This document shows, piece by piece, positions 9,395 through 18,097 of a stretch of 64,000 nucleotides of DNA (position 1 is the first letter of the stretch; each line of letters begins with the position of its first letter). The notes under the pieces were generated by a model that did no database searches, was not told where the DNA came from, and saw nothing but the letters and a program-made list of their open reading frames with translations. The DNA comes from JAIQFF01 sp963788505 (GTDB lineage: Bacteria; Acidobacteriota; Terriglobia; Terriglobales; Acidobacteriaceae). Location: positions 186,001 to 250,000 of the forward strand of contig CAWBGY010000014.1 of NCBI GenBank assembly GCA_963788505.1. The letters run 5' to 3'. The translations under genes were made by a program, and so were the position numbers.

Positions 9395-10786
9395 TTATGC
9401 TTCCACGGGCGCACCCGTCGCCACCGGCAATTGGGCCTGTTGCCAGGCGCCAAAGCCTCCGCTGACGTTGACTACATTTCGAAAACCCGCCCGTTGCAGA
9501 AGACTGCAGGCGATCATGCTGCGATAGCCGCTCTGACAATGAACCGCCAAAGGAACATCGAGATCAACCTCGGGAGGAGACACTCGGAAGCGGTCCAGGG
9601 GCCACCATGCGGCCTGGTCGATGTGACCGGCCATCCATTCCGTTTCACGGCGGACGTCGAGCACGCGGATTTTGTCCTCCACAAGCTGCTGCTGCAACTC
9701 CTGTACCGGAATCTCCCTTAGCGTCGCCAGATCGAATCCGGCCTGCTTCCATCCCGCAACTCCGCCCTCGAGGTACTCGCGTTCGGCTTCGATGCCAACC
9801 CGGGCCAGGCGAAGGCGAGCTTCAGACAACTGCTCCGGGGTATCGGCGATCAGCACCGGGCGCGACGACAAGCCCAGAATCGTTCCCGCCCAGGAGGCGA
9901 ATTGTCCCGACAAAGCGATGTTGACCGAACCGGGCACATGGCCGGCGGCGAATTGCTCGCCGGGCCGGATATCCAGCGCGATGACACCCTCTTCCAGCTT
10001 GGCTTTCAGTTCCGCGGGCGAGATTGCCTTCAGGTCCGGCAAGTCGGAGAGCGCGGGAGCTCCTCCGCGATTGATCTCGGCATCCTGCAGGAAATAGTCC
10101 GGGCGCGCCGGCAGATTGCTGGTCAACTGGGAGATGAACTCCTGGCGCGTGGGGATTTGCAGAGCGTAGTTGGTGAGGCGCTCAGTGCCGATGGTGGACG
10201 AACGCTCGGCACGCATGTTGCGGCCGCACAGCGACCCGGCTCCGTGGGCGGGATAAACCAGGACCTCGTCCGGCAAGGTCAACAGTTTGTTATGCAGGCT
10301 GTCGTAGAGCATGCCCGCCAACTCTTCGGGTGTATGCGTCCGGGACAGATCGGGACGGCCGACGTCGCCGATAAACAGCGTGTCCCCGGTCAACACGGCC
10401 CACGGTTTCGCCGCTTTCTCGTCGTCGGTGACTACCAGACAAATGCTCTCCATGGTGTGCCCCGGAGTTTCGAGCGCCACGATCCGGGCGTTGCCGAAGC
10501 GCAATTCGAAGCCATCGTGGACGGCTACGTGCTGGAATGTTGCCCCGGCCTGGGAGCCGAAATAGATTTTTGCCCCGGTGCGGGCGGCGAGTTCCTTGTG
10601 TCCGGAGACAAAATCAGCGTGCAGATGGGTCTCAAAAATGTGGCGGATGGTAAGCCCATTTTCCTGGGCAGCCTTGAGATAAAGATCCACATCGCGCTGG
10701 GGATCGACCACTATCGCCTCGCCTTGCGACCCCAGCAGGTACGACGCGTGAGCCAGGCAGCCCAGATAAAACTGTTCGAAGTACAT
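9395..10786 (-). CDS. Persulfide-dioxygenase-like metallo-beta-lactamase fused to two rhodanese domains
   Basis: 463 residues. The N-terminal metallo-beta-lactamase domain (about 1-220) has the THLHADF metal motif (His54, His56, Asp58), with GHT and GDT segments further on, as in ETHE1/CstB-type non-haem iron persulfide dioxygenases. Two rhodanese domains follow (about 265-350 and 365-455). The second has the active loop CQSGYRS (Cys417). The first has IADTPEQ at the corresponding place, with no cysteine, so it is probably inactive. The likely role is detoxifying persulfide or sulfide in the cytoplasm, oxidising glutathione-type persulfide and passing sulfur to an acceptor. No sulfide:quinone reductase is next to it. 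Confidence 0.85.
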   Translation of the reverse strand: MYFEQFYLGCLAHASYLLGSQGEAIVVDPQRDVDLYLKAAQENGLTIRHIFETHLHADFVSGHKELAARTGAKIYFGSQAGATFQHVAVHDGFELRFGNARIVALETPGHTMESICLVVTDDEKAAKPWAVLTGDTLFIGDVGRPDLSRTHTPEELAGMLYDSLHNKLLTLPDEVLVYPAHGAGSLCGRNMRAERSSTIGTERLTNYALQIPTRQEFISQLTSNLPARPDYFLQDAEINRGGAPALSDLPDLKAISPAELKAKLEEGVIALDIRPGEQFAAGHVPGSVNIALSGQFASWAGTILGLSSRPVLIADTPEQLSEARLRLARVGIEAEREYLEGGVAGWKQAGFDLATLREIPVQELQQQLVEDKIRVLDVRRETEWMAGHIDQAAWWPLDRFRVSPPEVDLDVPLAVHCQSGYRSMIACSLLQRAGFRNVVNVSGGFGAWQQAQLPVATGAPVEA

Positions 10787-10999
10787 AAGCAGCCCCTTCC
10801 AGCGGCCCGAAGTTCAAAAATCCCGGGCAACCCATCATACCTCCTGGAATCAAAGCTCAGTGCAATCCTGACGATGAGCTCAAGCGCGGAAAGCAGGGGA
10901 AACTTTTCCACACCGCTTTGGGTTAGAATCGCCGCAACTGACGGCGCGACCTGGAAACATATTGCGCCGCCTGCTAGTCCCTCTCCTGGAGGTAGTTCG

Positions 11000-11431
11000 A
11001 TGTACCGGCCCTCATCTGGTGGTGTTTCCACCGTCAATTCATGGCTGGACGTGCAGTCCGCGGTTCGGGGACTGACGCAGGATTTTGCCACCGCGTTCAA
11101 TACCGGAAATTACGATCAGGCGGCGTCCCTGTTTACATCGGATGGCTTTCTTATGCCTCCCCAACGCGAGGGCGTGCAGGGGCAGAAGCCCATCGAGTTG
11201 ATGCTTCGCAGACTCGGGGAAGCCGGATACCAGAACCTCCGCCTGGAAACAATGCGGGTCGAGGAGTCGGGCGATATGGCCGTCGAGATTGGCCGCTACA
11301 CGGCCGCGGTGCAACAGGCGAATGGTACGACCGTGGTGGAGCGCGGCAAGTTTGTGCAGACCTGGCGCCGGCTCGGGATCTGGCTGATGACCGCAAACTG
11401 CTGGAACAGCGACTTGCCCGCAGCGAAATAA
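11000..11431 (+). CDS. SnoaL/DUF4440-type NTF2-fold protein
   Basis: 143 residues from an ATG with GGAGG seven bases upstream; the frame is open further 5' but that part is antisense to the MBL-rhodanese gene. The sequence (FATAFNTGNYDQAASLFTSDGFLMPP, then GRYTAAVQQ, then KFVQTWRR..GIWLM) is the NTF2-like alpha+beta barrel seen in SgcJ/EcaC/DUF4440 proteins. These have no common reaction; some are isomerases and some only bind ligands. No signal peptide. It is followed by a family A palindrome and then osmC. Confidence 0.75.
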   Translation: MYRPSSGGVSTVNSWLDVQSAVRGLTQDFATAFNTGNYDQAASLFTSDGFLMPPQREGVQGQKPIELMLRRLGEAGYQNLRLETMRVEESGDMAVEIGRYTAAVQQANGTTVVERGKFVQTWRRLGIWLMTANCWNSDLPAAK

Positions 11432-11440
11432 GACGTTCTG

Positions 11441-11516
11441 TGTGGGCGCGGGCGCCCTCGCCCGCGGCTTTTGACCTTGAGTGCAATTCTCGCGGGCGAG
11501 GGCGCCCGCGCCCACA
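11441..11516. repeat. Perfect 26-bp inverted repeat (family A)
   Basis: Arms 11441-11466 and 11491-11516 are exact reverse complements, starting TGTGGGCGCGGGCGCCC. It begins 9 bases after the DUF4440 stop codon. The arm length and terminal TGTGGGCGCG closely match the element at 58670-58769 (TGTAGGCGCG). Confidence 0.9.
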
Positions 11517-11604
11517 TCAACATCATGCGTCTCGCCTGACATCCAGCCTCGCCTCCGGATACAATGATTCCACGCAATCCATTTCAAGAAATCAGGAGAG
11601 TCGC

Positions 11605-12030
11605 ATGCAACGCAAGGCAAGCGCAATATGGAAGGGCGGACTTAAAGACGGTAAAGGAGTGGTTTCCGCAAGCAGTGGCGTGTTATCCAACACTCCGTAC
11701 TCGTTTGCGACCCGTTTTGAGAGCACTCCCGGAACCAACCCCGAAGAACTGATCGCGGCGGCGCACGCAGGATGCTTTTCCATGGCGCTTTCCGGGCAGT
11801 TAGGCGCCGCGAATCTCACAGCCTCGAGCATCGAAACGACTGCGACGCTGACCCTGGAGAAGCTCGAGTCCGGATGGGCCATCACCACCGTCCATCTTGA
11901 TGTCGTGGGGCGCGTGCCGGGCGCGGACAACGCGGCGTTTCAAAAGGCTGCGGAAAATGCCAAGAGCGGTTGCCCCGTGTCCAAGGTGCTGAAGGCAAAT
12001 ATCACGATGACGGCGAAGCTGGAGGGGTAA
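11605..12030 (+). CDS. OsmC-family peroxiredoxin
   Basis: 141 residues; the start is fixed by an AGGAGAG ribosome-binding site just upstream. OsmC/Ohr proteins reduce organic hydroperoxides with two cysteines. Both are present: Cys57 in AHAGCFSMAL and Cys123 in KSGCPVSKVL. The TPGTNPEELIAAAHAGC segment is the OsmC-subfamily signature. The enzyme is cytoplasmic and thiol-dependent. It ends flush against a degenerate repeat region. Confidence 0.92.
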   Translation: MQRKASAIWKGGLKDGKGVVSASSGVLSNTPYSFATRFESTPGTNPEELIAAAHAGCFSMALSGQLGAANLTASSIETTATLTLEKLESGWAITTVHLDVVGRVPGADNAAFQKAAENAKSGCPVSKVLKANITMTAKLEG

Positions 12031-12126
12031 AGCAGTTGCCCGTCGTTGGTCGTTCGTCGTTCGTCGCTGGGCTTTAGCCCGAGATCTATTTACGACTAAC
12101 GACCAGTGACGACTGGCAACCCGCGA
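12031..12126. repeat. Degenerate inverted 7-bp-unit array
   Basis: A left part with CGTTGGT/CGTTCGT units (from about 12040) and a right part with the inverse ACGACTAACGACCAGTGACGACT fill the whole gap between osmC and the convergent small gene. It is the same architecture as the better preserved arrays at 20123 and 44794. Confidence 0.6.
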
Positions 12127-12348
12127 CTAGCCCTGCGAATTGAGTATTTTCCTGATCTCGCGATTGATGCGGGCAGCATCGCGCGCCGCCGTGTCGATCG
12201 CTTGTGCCCACTTTTTGTTCTTGCCGTCGAGCTTCGCCTCCTGCAACAGATAGGCAGCTTGCAGCACGGTCTCCAGCGAATTGCTGAGGTCATGGGCCAG
12301 CGCGCGGAGGTTGGCGATCAGATCATCGGGCTTGGTGGCATTTTCCAT
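12127..12348 (-). CDS. 73-aa protein resembling a histidine-kinase dimerisation/phosphoacceptor domain
   Basis: The sequence LRALAHDLSNSLETVLQAAYLLQ (residues about 14-36) resembles the H-box of HisKA domains, with His19 at the phosphoacceptor position. A second helix follows (AQAIDTAARDAARINREIRKIL). The two helices would form a DHp-type hairpin and dimerise into a four-helix bundle. There is no ATP-binding domain, sensor domain or membrane segment in the frame or next to it. It could be a stand-alone phosphotransfer protein or a remnant of a kinase. Family assignment is by motif similarity only. Confidence 0.6.
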   Translation of the reverse strand: MENATKPDDLIANLRALAHDLSNSLETVLQAAYLLQEAKLDGKNKKWAQAIDTAARDAARINREIRKILNSQG

Positions 12349-12454
12349 TCCAGTTCCCGGGTTTGACAGCCTGCGCTCCCCCTGTAGAATATTACTCGTA
12401 GTCCTTTCCCGGAAGGCGGCGTCGACAACCCGGCCGCATCCCGGTCATTTTTTT

Positions 12455-12541
12455 GCCATCGTGGCGGAATTGGCAGACGCGCATGGTTCAGGTCCATGTA
12501 CTCGCAAGGGTGTGGGGGTTCGAGTCCCTTCGATGGCACCA
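12455..12541 (+). tRNA. tRNA-Leu (anticodon CAG)
   Basis: An 87-base cloverleaf. The acceptor arms GCCATCG (12455-12461) and CGATGGC (12531-12537) pair perfectly, followed by A and an encoded CCA. The anticodon stem CATGG/CCATG encloses the loop TTCAGGT, giving anticodon CAG. A long variable arm (typical of class II Leu tRNA) and the T-arm GGGGGTTCGAGTCCC are present. Confidence 0.95.
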
Positions 12542-12649
12542 CCGTTTTGGGTTGAGTTGTTACCTCGTTTAACGCCGCCGTTCCCGCTCGCGTCTTTGCC
12601 GAATCAGTGAAATCAAGGGCCGGCGAAACCCGCAGAGACCCAGCGGGGA

Positions 12650-15076
12650 CTAGGGTTGCGCCGGCAATACCGGCAAGGACGCCGGATTGACCGCCGAGGG
12701 ATCGTCTCGCAGCTTAATGTAGAGCAAGGTGCCGTCGGGACGCGGCACGCTCAATGTGGGCTGCGCAAATCCCAGGGGAACCGGCACCGAGCGTTTGAAC
12801 TCAGGGTCCGACGCGATTGAGCTGAGCAGAAAGAGGTTGCTTCCATAGAGCGTGCATTGCTTGTCGGGACTTTCCGGGCAACGCACCTCCTTCAGGACGG
12901 GCAAGCGCACCAGGGTCGTAAGCGGTTGCCAATCGCCGCGGGCGTTGCCGTCCACCGCGCGAAAGCGGAGCGGCCCGAAGGCGGAAAGCCCGAAACTCTT
13001 GAGCGGATCGAAAATCGCCATCACCGTTTGAGCATCTTGAGCGATCAGGGTACCGTCGTCCAGGCTGAGCGAGACACTGTAGGGTACTTCTGTTGAAGCC
13101 ACTTCGATTTTCTCCGTCCGCGAAAATGCCGGTGGGATTTTTGCTCGCAGGAAGAAAGAAAGCTTCCCGTCCTGGGGCAGCTCATTCTGATTGCTCAGTC
13201 GAATCGCGGAAGGCACCGGCCCCAGCTGTATGGTCTGGTTTAGCAGAGTGACTCGAGGACGGGGCGGATCGATGACGACTTCAAGATCTAACACGCGGCC
13301 GTCCTTGAGAGATACATGGGCCGTGTCCTTGTCGCCGGCGTGCAGCGCGGAGACATCTTTGGCCTCGGTGGCCAGCCGCAGTTCATCCTTATTGTCCACG
13401 CGAGCGAGCTGCGCCGGAACGAAGCGGATCCCGTTCAGCTCCACTCCAGCCACCTCGTCCAGCCGGGTCCCAACCAGGGTTGCCTGCGAGTCACCCGCAT
13501 TGATCGCGAACCGATCCAGACGCGCCGCTTCGGAATAGCTGCGCAGACCCACCTCGTCCCCCTTGCCGGAACCGTACTGCTGTACCAGCATTGTGATTTT
13601 CCCCGGGCTTTCGTCCTTGAGCGGAACTTTGAGTTCCAGTTCGTCGGGCTTCACGGAATTCCAGGTCGCTTTCAGCAATTTGCCTTGCTCGTTCTTGAGG
13701 GTGATGCTCTCGACACAGGCCGCAGCGTCCGATTTGAAATGAATGGTGTCCTCGCGGCCTACGACCAGCGCGCTTTCGTCAGCGGAGGCGATGAGCCATT
13801 TTGCCGGATGCGCGTTTTGCAGACGAAACGTGGGGCCTTCGAAAGAGTCAAATCCCCAGTTGCCTCGCAGCGTTCCTTGTAGCTCGCGGTCCAGTTTGTC
13901 GGGCGCGAGACCGTGGATGGCGACGGCAAAACCACCGCGAGCCGCGTCCGCCGTGGCAGGCAGATCCACGGCACGGCCGGCCTTGTCGGTAAGATGCAGG
14001 GCCATGCTGTGCGCATAGTCGGTGGAGAAGACTATCGGAGCGCCTTCCGCCGCCAGCAGCAGCGAAGGCTTTTCCAAACAGACGACCTGATTGGCATCCA
14101 CCGGGCGCAGGGGAGGCAACTGCGCCGCCTCCACAGCCGGCAAGCTCATCACCATCACTGACATGGGCTTGCGAAACGAGGGCGGATTGTTGAGCTTCAG
14201 ATTCAGCTCGTCGAGACGAGGCAGCGCCAGCGCCGGAATATAGCGGTATTGCGGAGTACGGAAACTTTCCATCATTTTTGCCACATCGACGACCGCGCCT
14301 ACGTAAGGACTGTAAGCGCCGCCACCCGCCAATCGGGTTGTGCTTAGCTGACCGATGAGATCAGGTCCGCTTCCGGAGGTGAGAGCCGCCACCATGGATT
14401 GGCTGTGGCCGTCATCGAGCACCAACTGGTCCGTGTTTTCAGTGAGGCACGATTCCTGCTGCTGCCTGGGCTTCTGAAAGCACTCGTTATCGATCTTGAT
14501 GTTGAGACTGCGCGCCAGCAGCACGGAGCGGTCATGCAGCGCGCTCGCCTCGCCGCCGCCCGACACTTCTCTGACCGAGCTCAAGTATTTGTCGAGACGG
14601 GAGCGGTCGAGACTGGCCTGGTTCAGGTCTTGCGAGGAGCGCACAAATGCGCCGGGCTTGCCCCGCACCGCGGACCGCAGGGTGCCGAAATCGCCGCCAG
14701 TCTGGGGAGCGAGGAAAATCAGCGCCTGTTCCGCGCCCGGTGGGACCGTGATCACGACCCCCTCTTCGCGGACGTGTTTGTTCCAGGTCTCCACTTTCGT
14801 GAACCAGTTCTCGGGTGGCGGATTGGTCGAGCCGCGCAGAAATGCCGGGATCATAAGGAAGCGCACCGCCTCGCCGTCAGGCACGTCGGGGTGGATCCAG
14901 AGGCGGTCCCCCGCTTGCAGGTTGGGCACCCGGGCAATGGGCAGTGTTTTACCCGCCCGGGTCACCCTCACTTCGATTCTTGGTCCTGCCAGATCGAAGC
15001 CCGCAGTACCGGCCTGGAGTAAGGTCGCAGATAAGAACATGAATGCCAGACGCAAGAAATTGACTCGACAAAACAT
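12650..15076 (-). CDS. Large secreted protein of unknown function, 808 aa
   Basis: The N-terminus has a signal peptide (hydrophobic residues about 8-22, cleavage after LQAG). The rest is beta-rich with many short hydrophobic/polar alternations and repeated ligand-like phrases (ITLKNEQGKLLKATW; LNGIRFVPAQLA), suggesting several Ig-like or beta-sandwich modules in the periplasm or on the surface. It has few cysteines, perhaps two disulfide pairs (ECFQKPRQQQESC and RCPESPDKQC). I recognise no enzyme motif. It has no clear partner nearby; upstream is the divergent mutarotase. Confidence 0.75.
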   Translation of the reverse strand: MFCRVNFLRLAFMFLSATLLQAGTAGFDLAGPRIEVRVTRAGKTLPIARVPNLQAGDRLWIHPDVPDGEAVRFLMIPAFLRGSTNPPPENWFTKVETWNKHVREEGVVITVPPGAEQALIFLAPQTGGDFGTLRSAVRGKPGAFVRSSQDLNQASLDRSRLDKYLSSVREVSGGGEASALHDRSVLLARSLNIKIDNECFQKPRQQQESCLTENTDQLVLDDGHSQSMVAALTSGSGPDLIGQLSTTRLAGGGAYSPYVGAVVDVAKMMESFRTPQYRYIPALALPRLDELNLKLNNPPSFRKPMSVMVMSLPAVEAAQLPPLRPVDANQVVCLEKPSLLLAAEGAPIVFSTDYAHSMALHLTDKAGRAVDLPATADAARGGFAVAIHGLAPDKLDRELQGTLRGNWGFDSFEGPTFRLQNAHPAKWLIASADESALVVGREDTIHFKSDAAACVESITLKNEQGKLLKATWNSVKPDELELKVPLKDESPGKITMLVQQYGSGKGDEVGLRSYSEAARLDRFAINAGDSQATLVGTRLDEVAGVELNGIRFVPAQLARVDNKDELRLATEAKDVSALHAGDKDTAHVSLKDGRVLDLEVVIDPPRPRVTLLNQTIQLGPVPSAIRLSNQNELPQDGKLSFFLRAKIPPAFSRTEKIEVASTEVPYSVSLSLDDGTLIAQDAQTVMAIFDPLKSFGLSAFGPLRFRAVDGNARGDWQPLTTLVRLPVLKEVRCPESPDKQCTLYGSNLFLLSSIASDPEFKRSVPVPLGFAQPTLSVPRPDGTLLYIKLRDDPSAVNPASLPVLPAQP

Positions 15077-15297
15077 GTTCTCATTGTAAAAGGTTCCGGG
15101 TGGTTGATGGGCGCCGGAAGGGCAGAAATAGCGCCGGAGAACACACTCAAGTAATCGCCTTCCGAACTGATTTTCGAGCCGCGAAAAGGTCCTGAGGCAC
15201 GACCGGTACGCCTTCCCGATCAGAGATTATGCTGGGGGACGCGGAGCGTGTTAACCTAATCCGGCGCGAATGCCCACGATGGCTTCAGCAACCAGCC

Positions 15298-16452
15298 ATG
15301 ATGAACCATAAAACGACCGTTCTCCACATCCTGCTGCTGACACTCTTTGTTTCCGCCGTGATGGGACGAGAAGCTGCGCCGGCAAAACATGAACCCAAGA
15401 TTCGGAAAGAATCGTTTGGAAAAGCCCGGGACGGGAGGCCGGTCGCTCTGTATATCCTAACCAACTCGCAGAACCTCGAAGTTCGCGCGATGAATTACGG
15501 CGGCATTATTGTGTCGGTGCGGGTGCCGGACAAGAACGGCAAGCTGGACGACATTGTTCTGGGCTACGACAAGGTCGATGGTTATCTGCAAAATCCCAGC
15601 TATTTCGGTGCCATCGTCGGACGCTACGCCAACCGGATTGCCAACGCCACATTCACCCTCGACGGCGTGAAATATACGCTGGCCAAGAATGATGGCCCGA
15701 ATTCGCTGCATGGCGGAGTGAATGGGTTCAACAAGCAGCTTTGGGAGGCCAAGGAGTTCAAGAACGACAAGGGAGTCGGAGTCGCGTTCAGCTATCTTAG
15801 TAAGGATGGCGAGGAAGGTTATCCCGGAAACCTCAAAGTCAAAGTCAGCTACACGCTGACGGACGAAAACCAGTTGATTGTGGACTACGAGGCGACCACG
15901 GACAAAGCCACGCCACTCAACCTTTCCCAGCACAGTTATTTCAACCTGGCCGGGGAAGGCAATGGCGACATCCTGGGGCACCACCTGATGCTGAATGCCG
16001 ACCGTTTCACGCCAGTGGACAAGACCCTGATCCCCACCGGTGAACTGCAACCTGTCCAAGGGACGCCGATGGACTTCACCAAATCCACCGCCATTGGCGC
16101 TCGCATCAACCAGGACTACGAACAGTTGGTGTTGGGACACGGATATGATCACAACTGGGTGATCAACCGGAAGGACAACAGCCTGGTTCTGGCCGCGCGA
16201 GTCCATGAACCGACCAGCGGGCGGGTGCTGGAAGTATTCACCACCCAGCCTGGGGTGCAGTTCTACTCGGGGAACTTCCTGGATGGAACGATTACCGGAA
16301 AACACGGGCATGTGTACAAGCAGCGTTACGGCTTCTGCCTGGAGACGCAGCACTTTCCGGACTCGCCCAACCATCCCGATTTTCCGTCCACGATCTTGAG
16401 GCCGGGCGAGACATTTCATTCGGAGACCGTGTTCAAGTTCTCTACCGAATGA
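15298..16452 (+). CDS. galM: Secreted aldose 1-epimerase (mutarotase)
   Basis: About 384 residues from ATG 15298 (15301 is equally possible), with an N-terminal signal peptide. It interconverts alpha and beta anomers of aldoses. Family motifs are in order: GRYANRIA, NDGPNSLHGG, the catalytic His region LNLSQHSYFNLAG, GYDHNW, and the catalytic Glu region LETQHFPDSPNHP near the C-terminus. The export signal places it in the periplasm, where it may assist sugar uptake. It stands alone, 70 bp ahead of trpC. Confidence 0.9.
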   Translation: MMNHKTTVLHILLLTLFVSAVMGREAAPAKHEPKIRKESFGKARDGRPVALYILTNSQNLEVRAMNYGGIIVSVRVPDKNGKLDDIVLGYDKVDGYLQNPSYFGAIVGRYANRIANATFTLDGVKYTLAKNDGPNSLHGGVNGFNKQLWEAKEFKNDKGVGVAFSYLSKDGEEGYPGNLKVKVSYTLTDENQLIVDYEATTDKATPLNLSQHSYFNLAGEGNGDILGHHLMLNADRFTPVDKTLIPTGELQPVQGTPMDFTKSTAIGARINQDYEQLVLGHGYDHNWVINRKDNSLVLAARVHEPTSGRVLEVFTTQPGVQFYSGNFLDGTITGKHGHVYKQRYGFCLETQHFPDSPNHPDFPSTILRPGETFHSETVFKFSTE

Positions 16453-16524
16453 TGTAGCGTCCCGGATTCAAGCACGTCCCGCGACGGCTTCCGCGTTCGT
16501 TCCCGTATAATCTTCAGCATTCCT

Positions 16525-17346
16525 ATGGCCGCCAGCCTGGACCAGATCGTTGCCGCTACGCGCCGTCGAGTCGCTGAGGCGAAGGGTTCGGCTGATTTGC
16601 GCGGTTTGGAGCGGAGCGCCGAACAGCATGTCCCGCGTGGCTTTCGGCGGGCACTGGCAGCCAAAAGCCGGACAGGACCCGCCATCATCGCCGAACTGAA
16701 GAAGGCTTCCCCCTCCCGTGGACTGATTCGCGCCAACTTCGATCCTGCGGGCCTGGCCGGGAAATTGGAGGGGGCAGGGGCGGCAGCGTTGTCCGTGCTG
16801 ACGGATGAAGAGTTTTTTCAGGGCTCGCTCGAAAACCTGCGGCGCGCCTCCGCCAGCAGCAAGCTCCCCTGTTTGCAGAAAGACTTTATCGTCGACGAGT
16901 TCCAATTGTTGGAAGCGCGAGCCAACGGGGCCGACGCGATCCTGCTCATTGTGGCCGTGCTTTCGCAAGCAGAATTGATTGGTTTGGCGCAGAAGAGCCG
17001 CGGGCTGGGACTCGATGCGCTTTGCGAAGCTCATAACGAAGAAGAGTTGTGTCGTGCGGTGGACGCGGGTTCTGATCTTATTGGAGTAAACAATCGCGAT
17101 TTGCAAACTTTCAAGGTAGATATGAATACCGCTCTTCGACTGGCGAAAACGATTCCGAAAAGCGTGGTTTCCGTGGCGGAAAGTGGCATCGATAGCGGAG
17201 CCGATGTTGCCCGTCTGCGAGGGGTCGGATATCAGGCCTTCCTGATTGGTGAGTCTCTGATGAAGGCTGAACTGCCCGGGGAAGCGCTGAAGTGTCTGTT
17301 AGTGGAGGCGGAACGCGAGGAGTCTGCGCTAAGCCCGAAACCCTGA
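16525..17346 (+). CDS. trpC: Indole-3-glycerol phosphate synthase
   Basis: 273 residues, a typical TIM barrel of the tryptophan pathway that closes the ring of CdRP to indole-3-glycerol phosphate. Motifs seen: AELKKASPSRG (catalytic Lys), LQKDF (second Lys), GVNNRDL and AESGI for phosphate binding. It begins a run of aromatic amino-acid genes on the same strand. trpE, trpG and trpD are not adjacent. Confidence 0.95.
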   Translation: MAASLDQIVAATRRRVAEAKGSADLRGLERSAEQHVPRGFRRALAAKSRTGPAIIAELKKASPSRGLIRANFDPAGLAGKLEGAGAAALSVLTDEEFFQGSLENLRRASASSKLPCLQKDFIVDEFQLLEARANGADAILLIVAVLSQAELIGLAQKSRGLGLDALCEAHNEEELCRAVDAGSDLIGVNNRDLQTFKVDMNTALRLAKTIPKSVVSVAESGIDSGADVARLRGVGYQAFLIGESLMKAELPGEALKCLLVEAEREESALSPKP

Positions 17347-17383
17347 GTCTCGCCTCTGAGAACTCCCAACTGGCAACCGAGAA

Positions 17384-17440
17384 CTGGGTTTCGTGACTTG
17401 GGTTTCGTGACTGGGGTTCATGACTGGGATTCATGACTTG
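17384..17440. repeat. Four tandem 13-14 bp units containing the trpF start
   Basis: Units TGGGTTTCGTGACT (twice, 14 bp), GGGGTTCATGACT and GGGATTCATGACT (13 bp each). The ATG used by trpF (17433) lies in the last unit, and the unit before it carries an ATG in another frame. Confidence 0.8.
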
Positions 17441-18095
17441 GATCAAAATTTGCGGAACCACGAATCTGGAAGACGCGCTCACCGCTGTCGACGCAGGCGC
17501 GGACGCGTTGGGGTTCATCTTCTACGAGAAGAGTCCGCGAAAGATCGATCCGGAGAGAGCGCGCGAGATCGTGGCGAAACTGCCGCCAAACATCGAAAAA
17601 GTCGGCGTCTTCGTAGACGAGACGGCAGATCGGATTTTACACACCCTTGCGCAGGCAGGAATGACCGCGGCGCAATTGCACGGCAGTGAATGCCGCAAGC
17701 CAGCTTTCATACAGGCGCTGAAAACCGCCCAGGACCTGAAGCTTTTCCTGGTCGTGCCCGGCTGCCAGATCGATGGTGGTTTCAACTGGCCTGAGATTAG
17801 AACGCTCGGCGTCAGCGCAGTCTTCTTCGATTCTGGAACGCCTGAACTGCCGGGGGGCACGGGAAGAGTATTTGATTGGAAGGCGGCTGCGCCCGCGATT
17901 GAAACCGTCGGCAAGAACATGAACGTGGTCGTTGCCGGAGGCTTGAACTCGAACAACGTCGCCGCTGCAATCGGCGTGCTGAAGCCCTGGGGAGTAGATG
18001 TTGCTTCCGGGGTCGAGGCAAAACCAGGGAAGAAGGATCCGCAAAAGGTTCGCGCTTTTGTGGATGCGGTCCGAAAAGCAGAAAAGAACAACTGA
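17433..18095 (+). CDS. trpF: Phosphoribosylanthranilate isomerase
   Basis: 220 residues. It converts phosphoribosylanthranilate to CdRP, the step before trpC. Signature elements: N-terminal WIKICG (catalytic Cys7), VGVFVDE, LHGSE, the FFDS..GGTGRVFDW phosphate loop and DVASGVE near the end. No ordinary Shine-Dalgarno is visible; the start codon is embedded in a tandem repeat. It is followed two bases later by trpB, so they are likely co-translated. Confidence 0.93.
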   Translation: MTWIKICGTTNLEDALTAVDAGADALGFIFYEKSPRKIDPERAREIVAKLPPNIEKVGVFVDETADRILHTLAQAGMTAAQLHGSECRKPAFIQALKTAQDLKLFLVVPGCQIDGGFNWPEIRTLGVSAVFFDSGTPELPGGTGRVFDWKAAAPAIETVGKNMNVVVAGGLNSNNVAAAIGVLKPWGVDVASGVEAKPGKKDPQKVRAFVDAVRKAEKNN

Positions 18096-18097
18096 AA

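Noticed and set aside
9902..10999. Long open frame on the plus strand running into the DUF4440 gene (509 codons in total)
   Set aside because: This part is antisense to the MBL-rhodanese gene, which has strong motifs; the real start of the plus-strand gene is ATG 11000 with GGAGG upstream.
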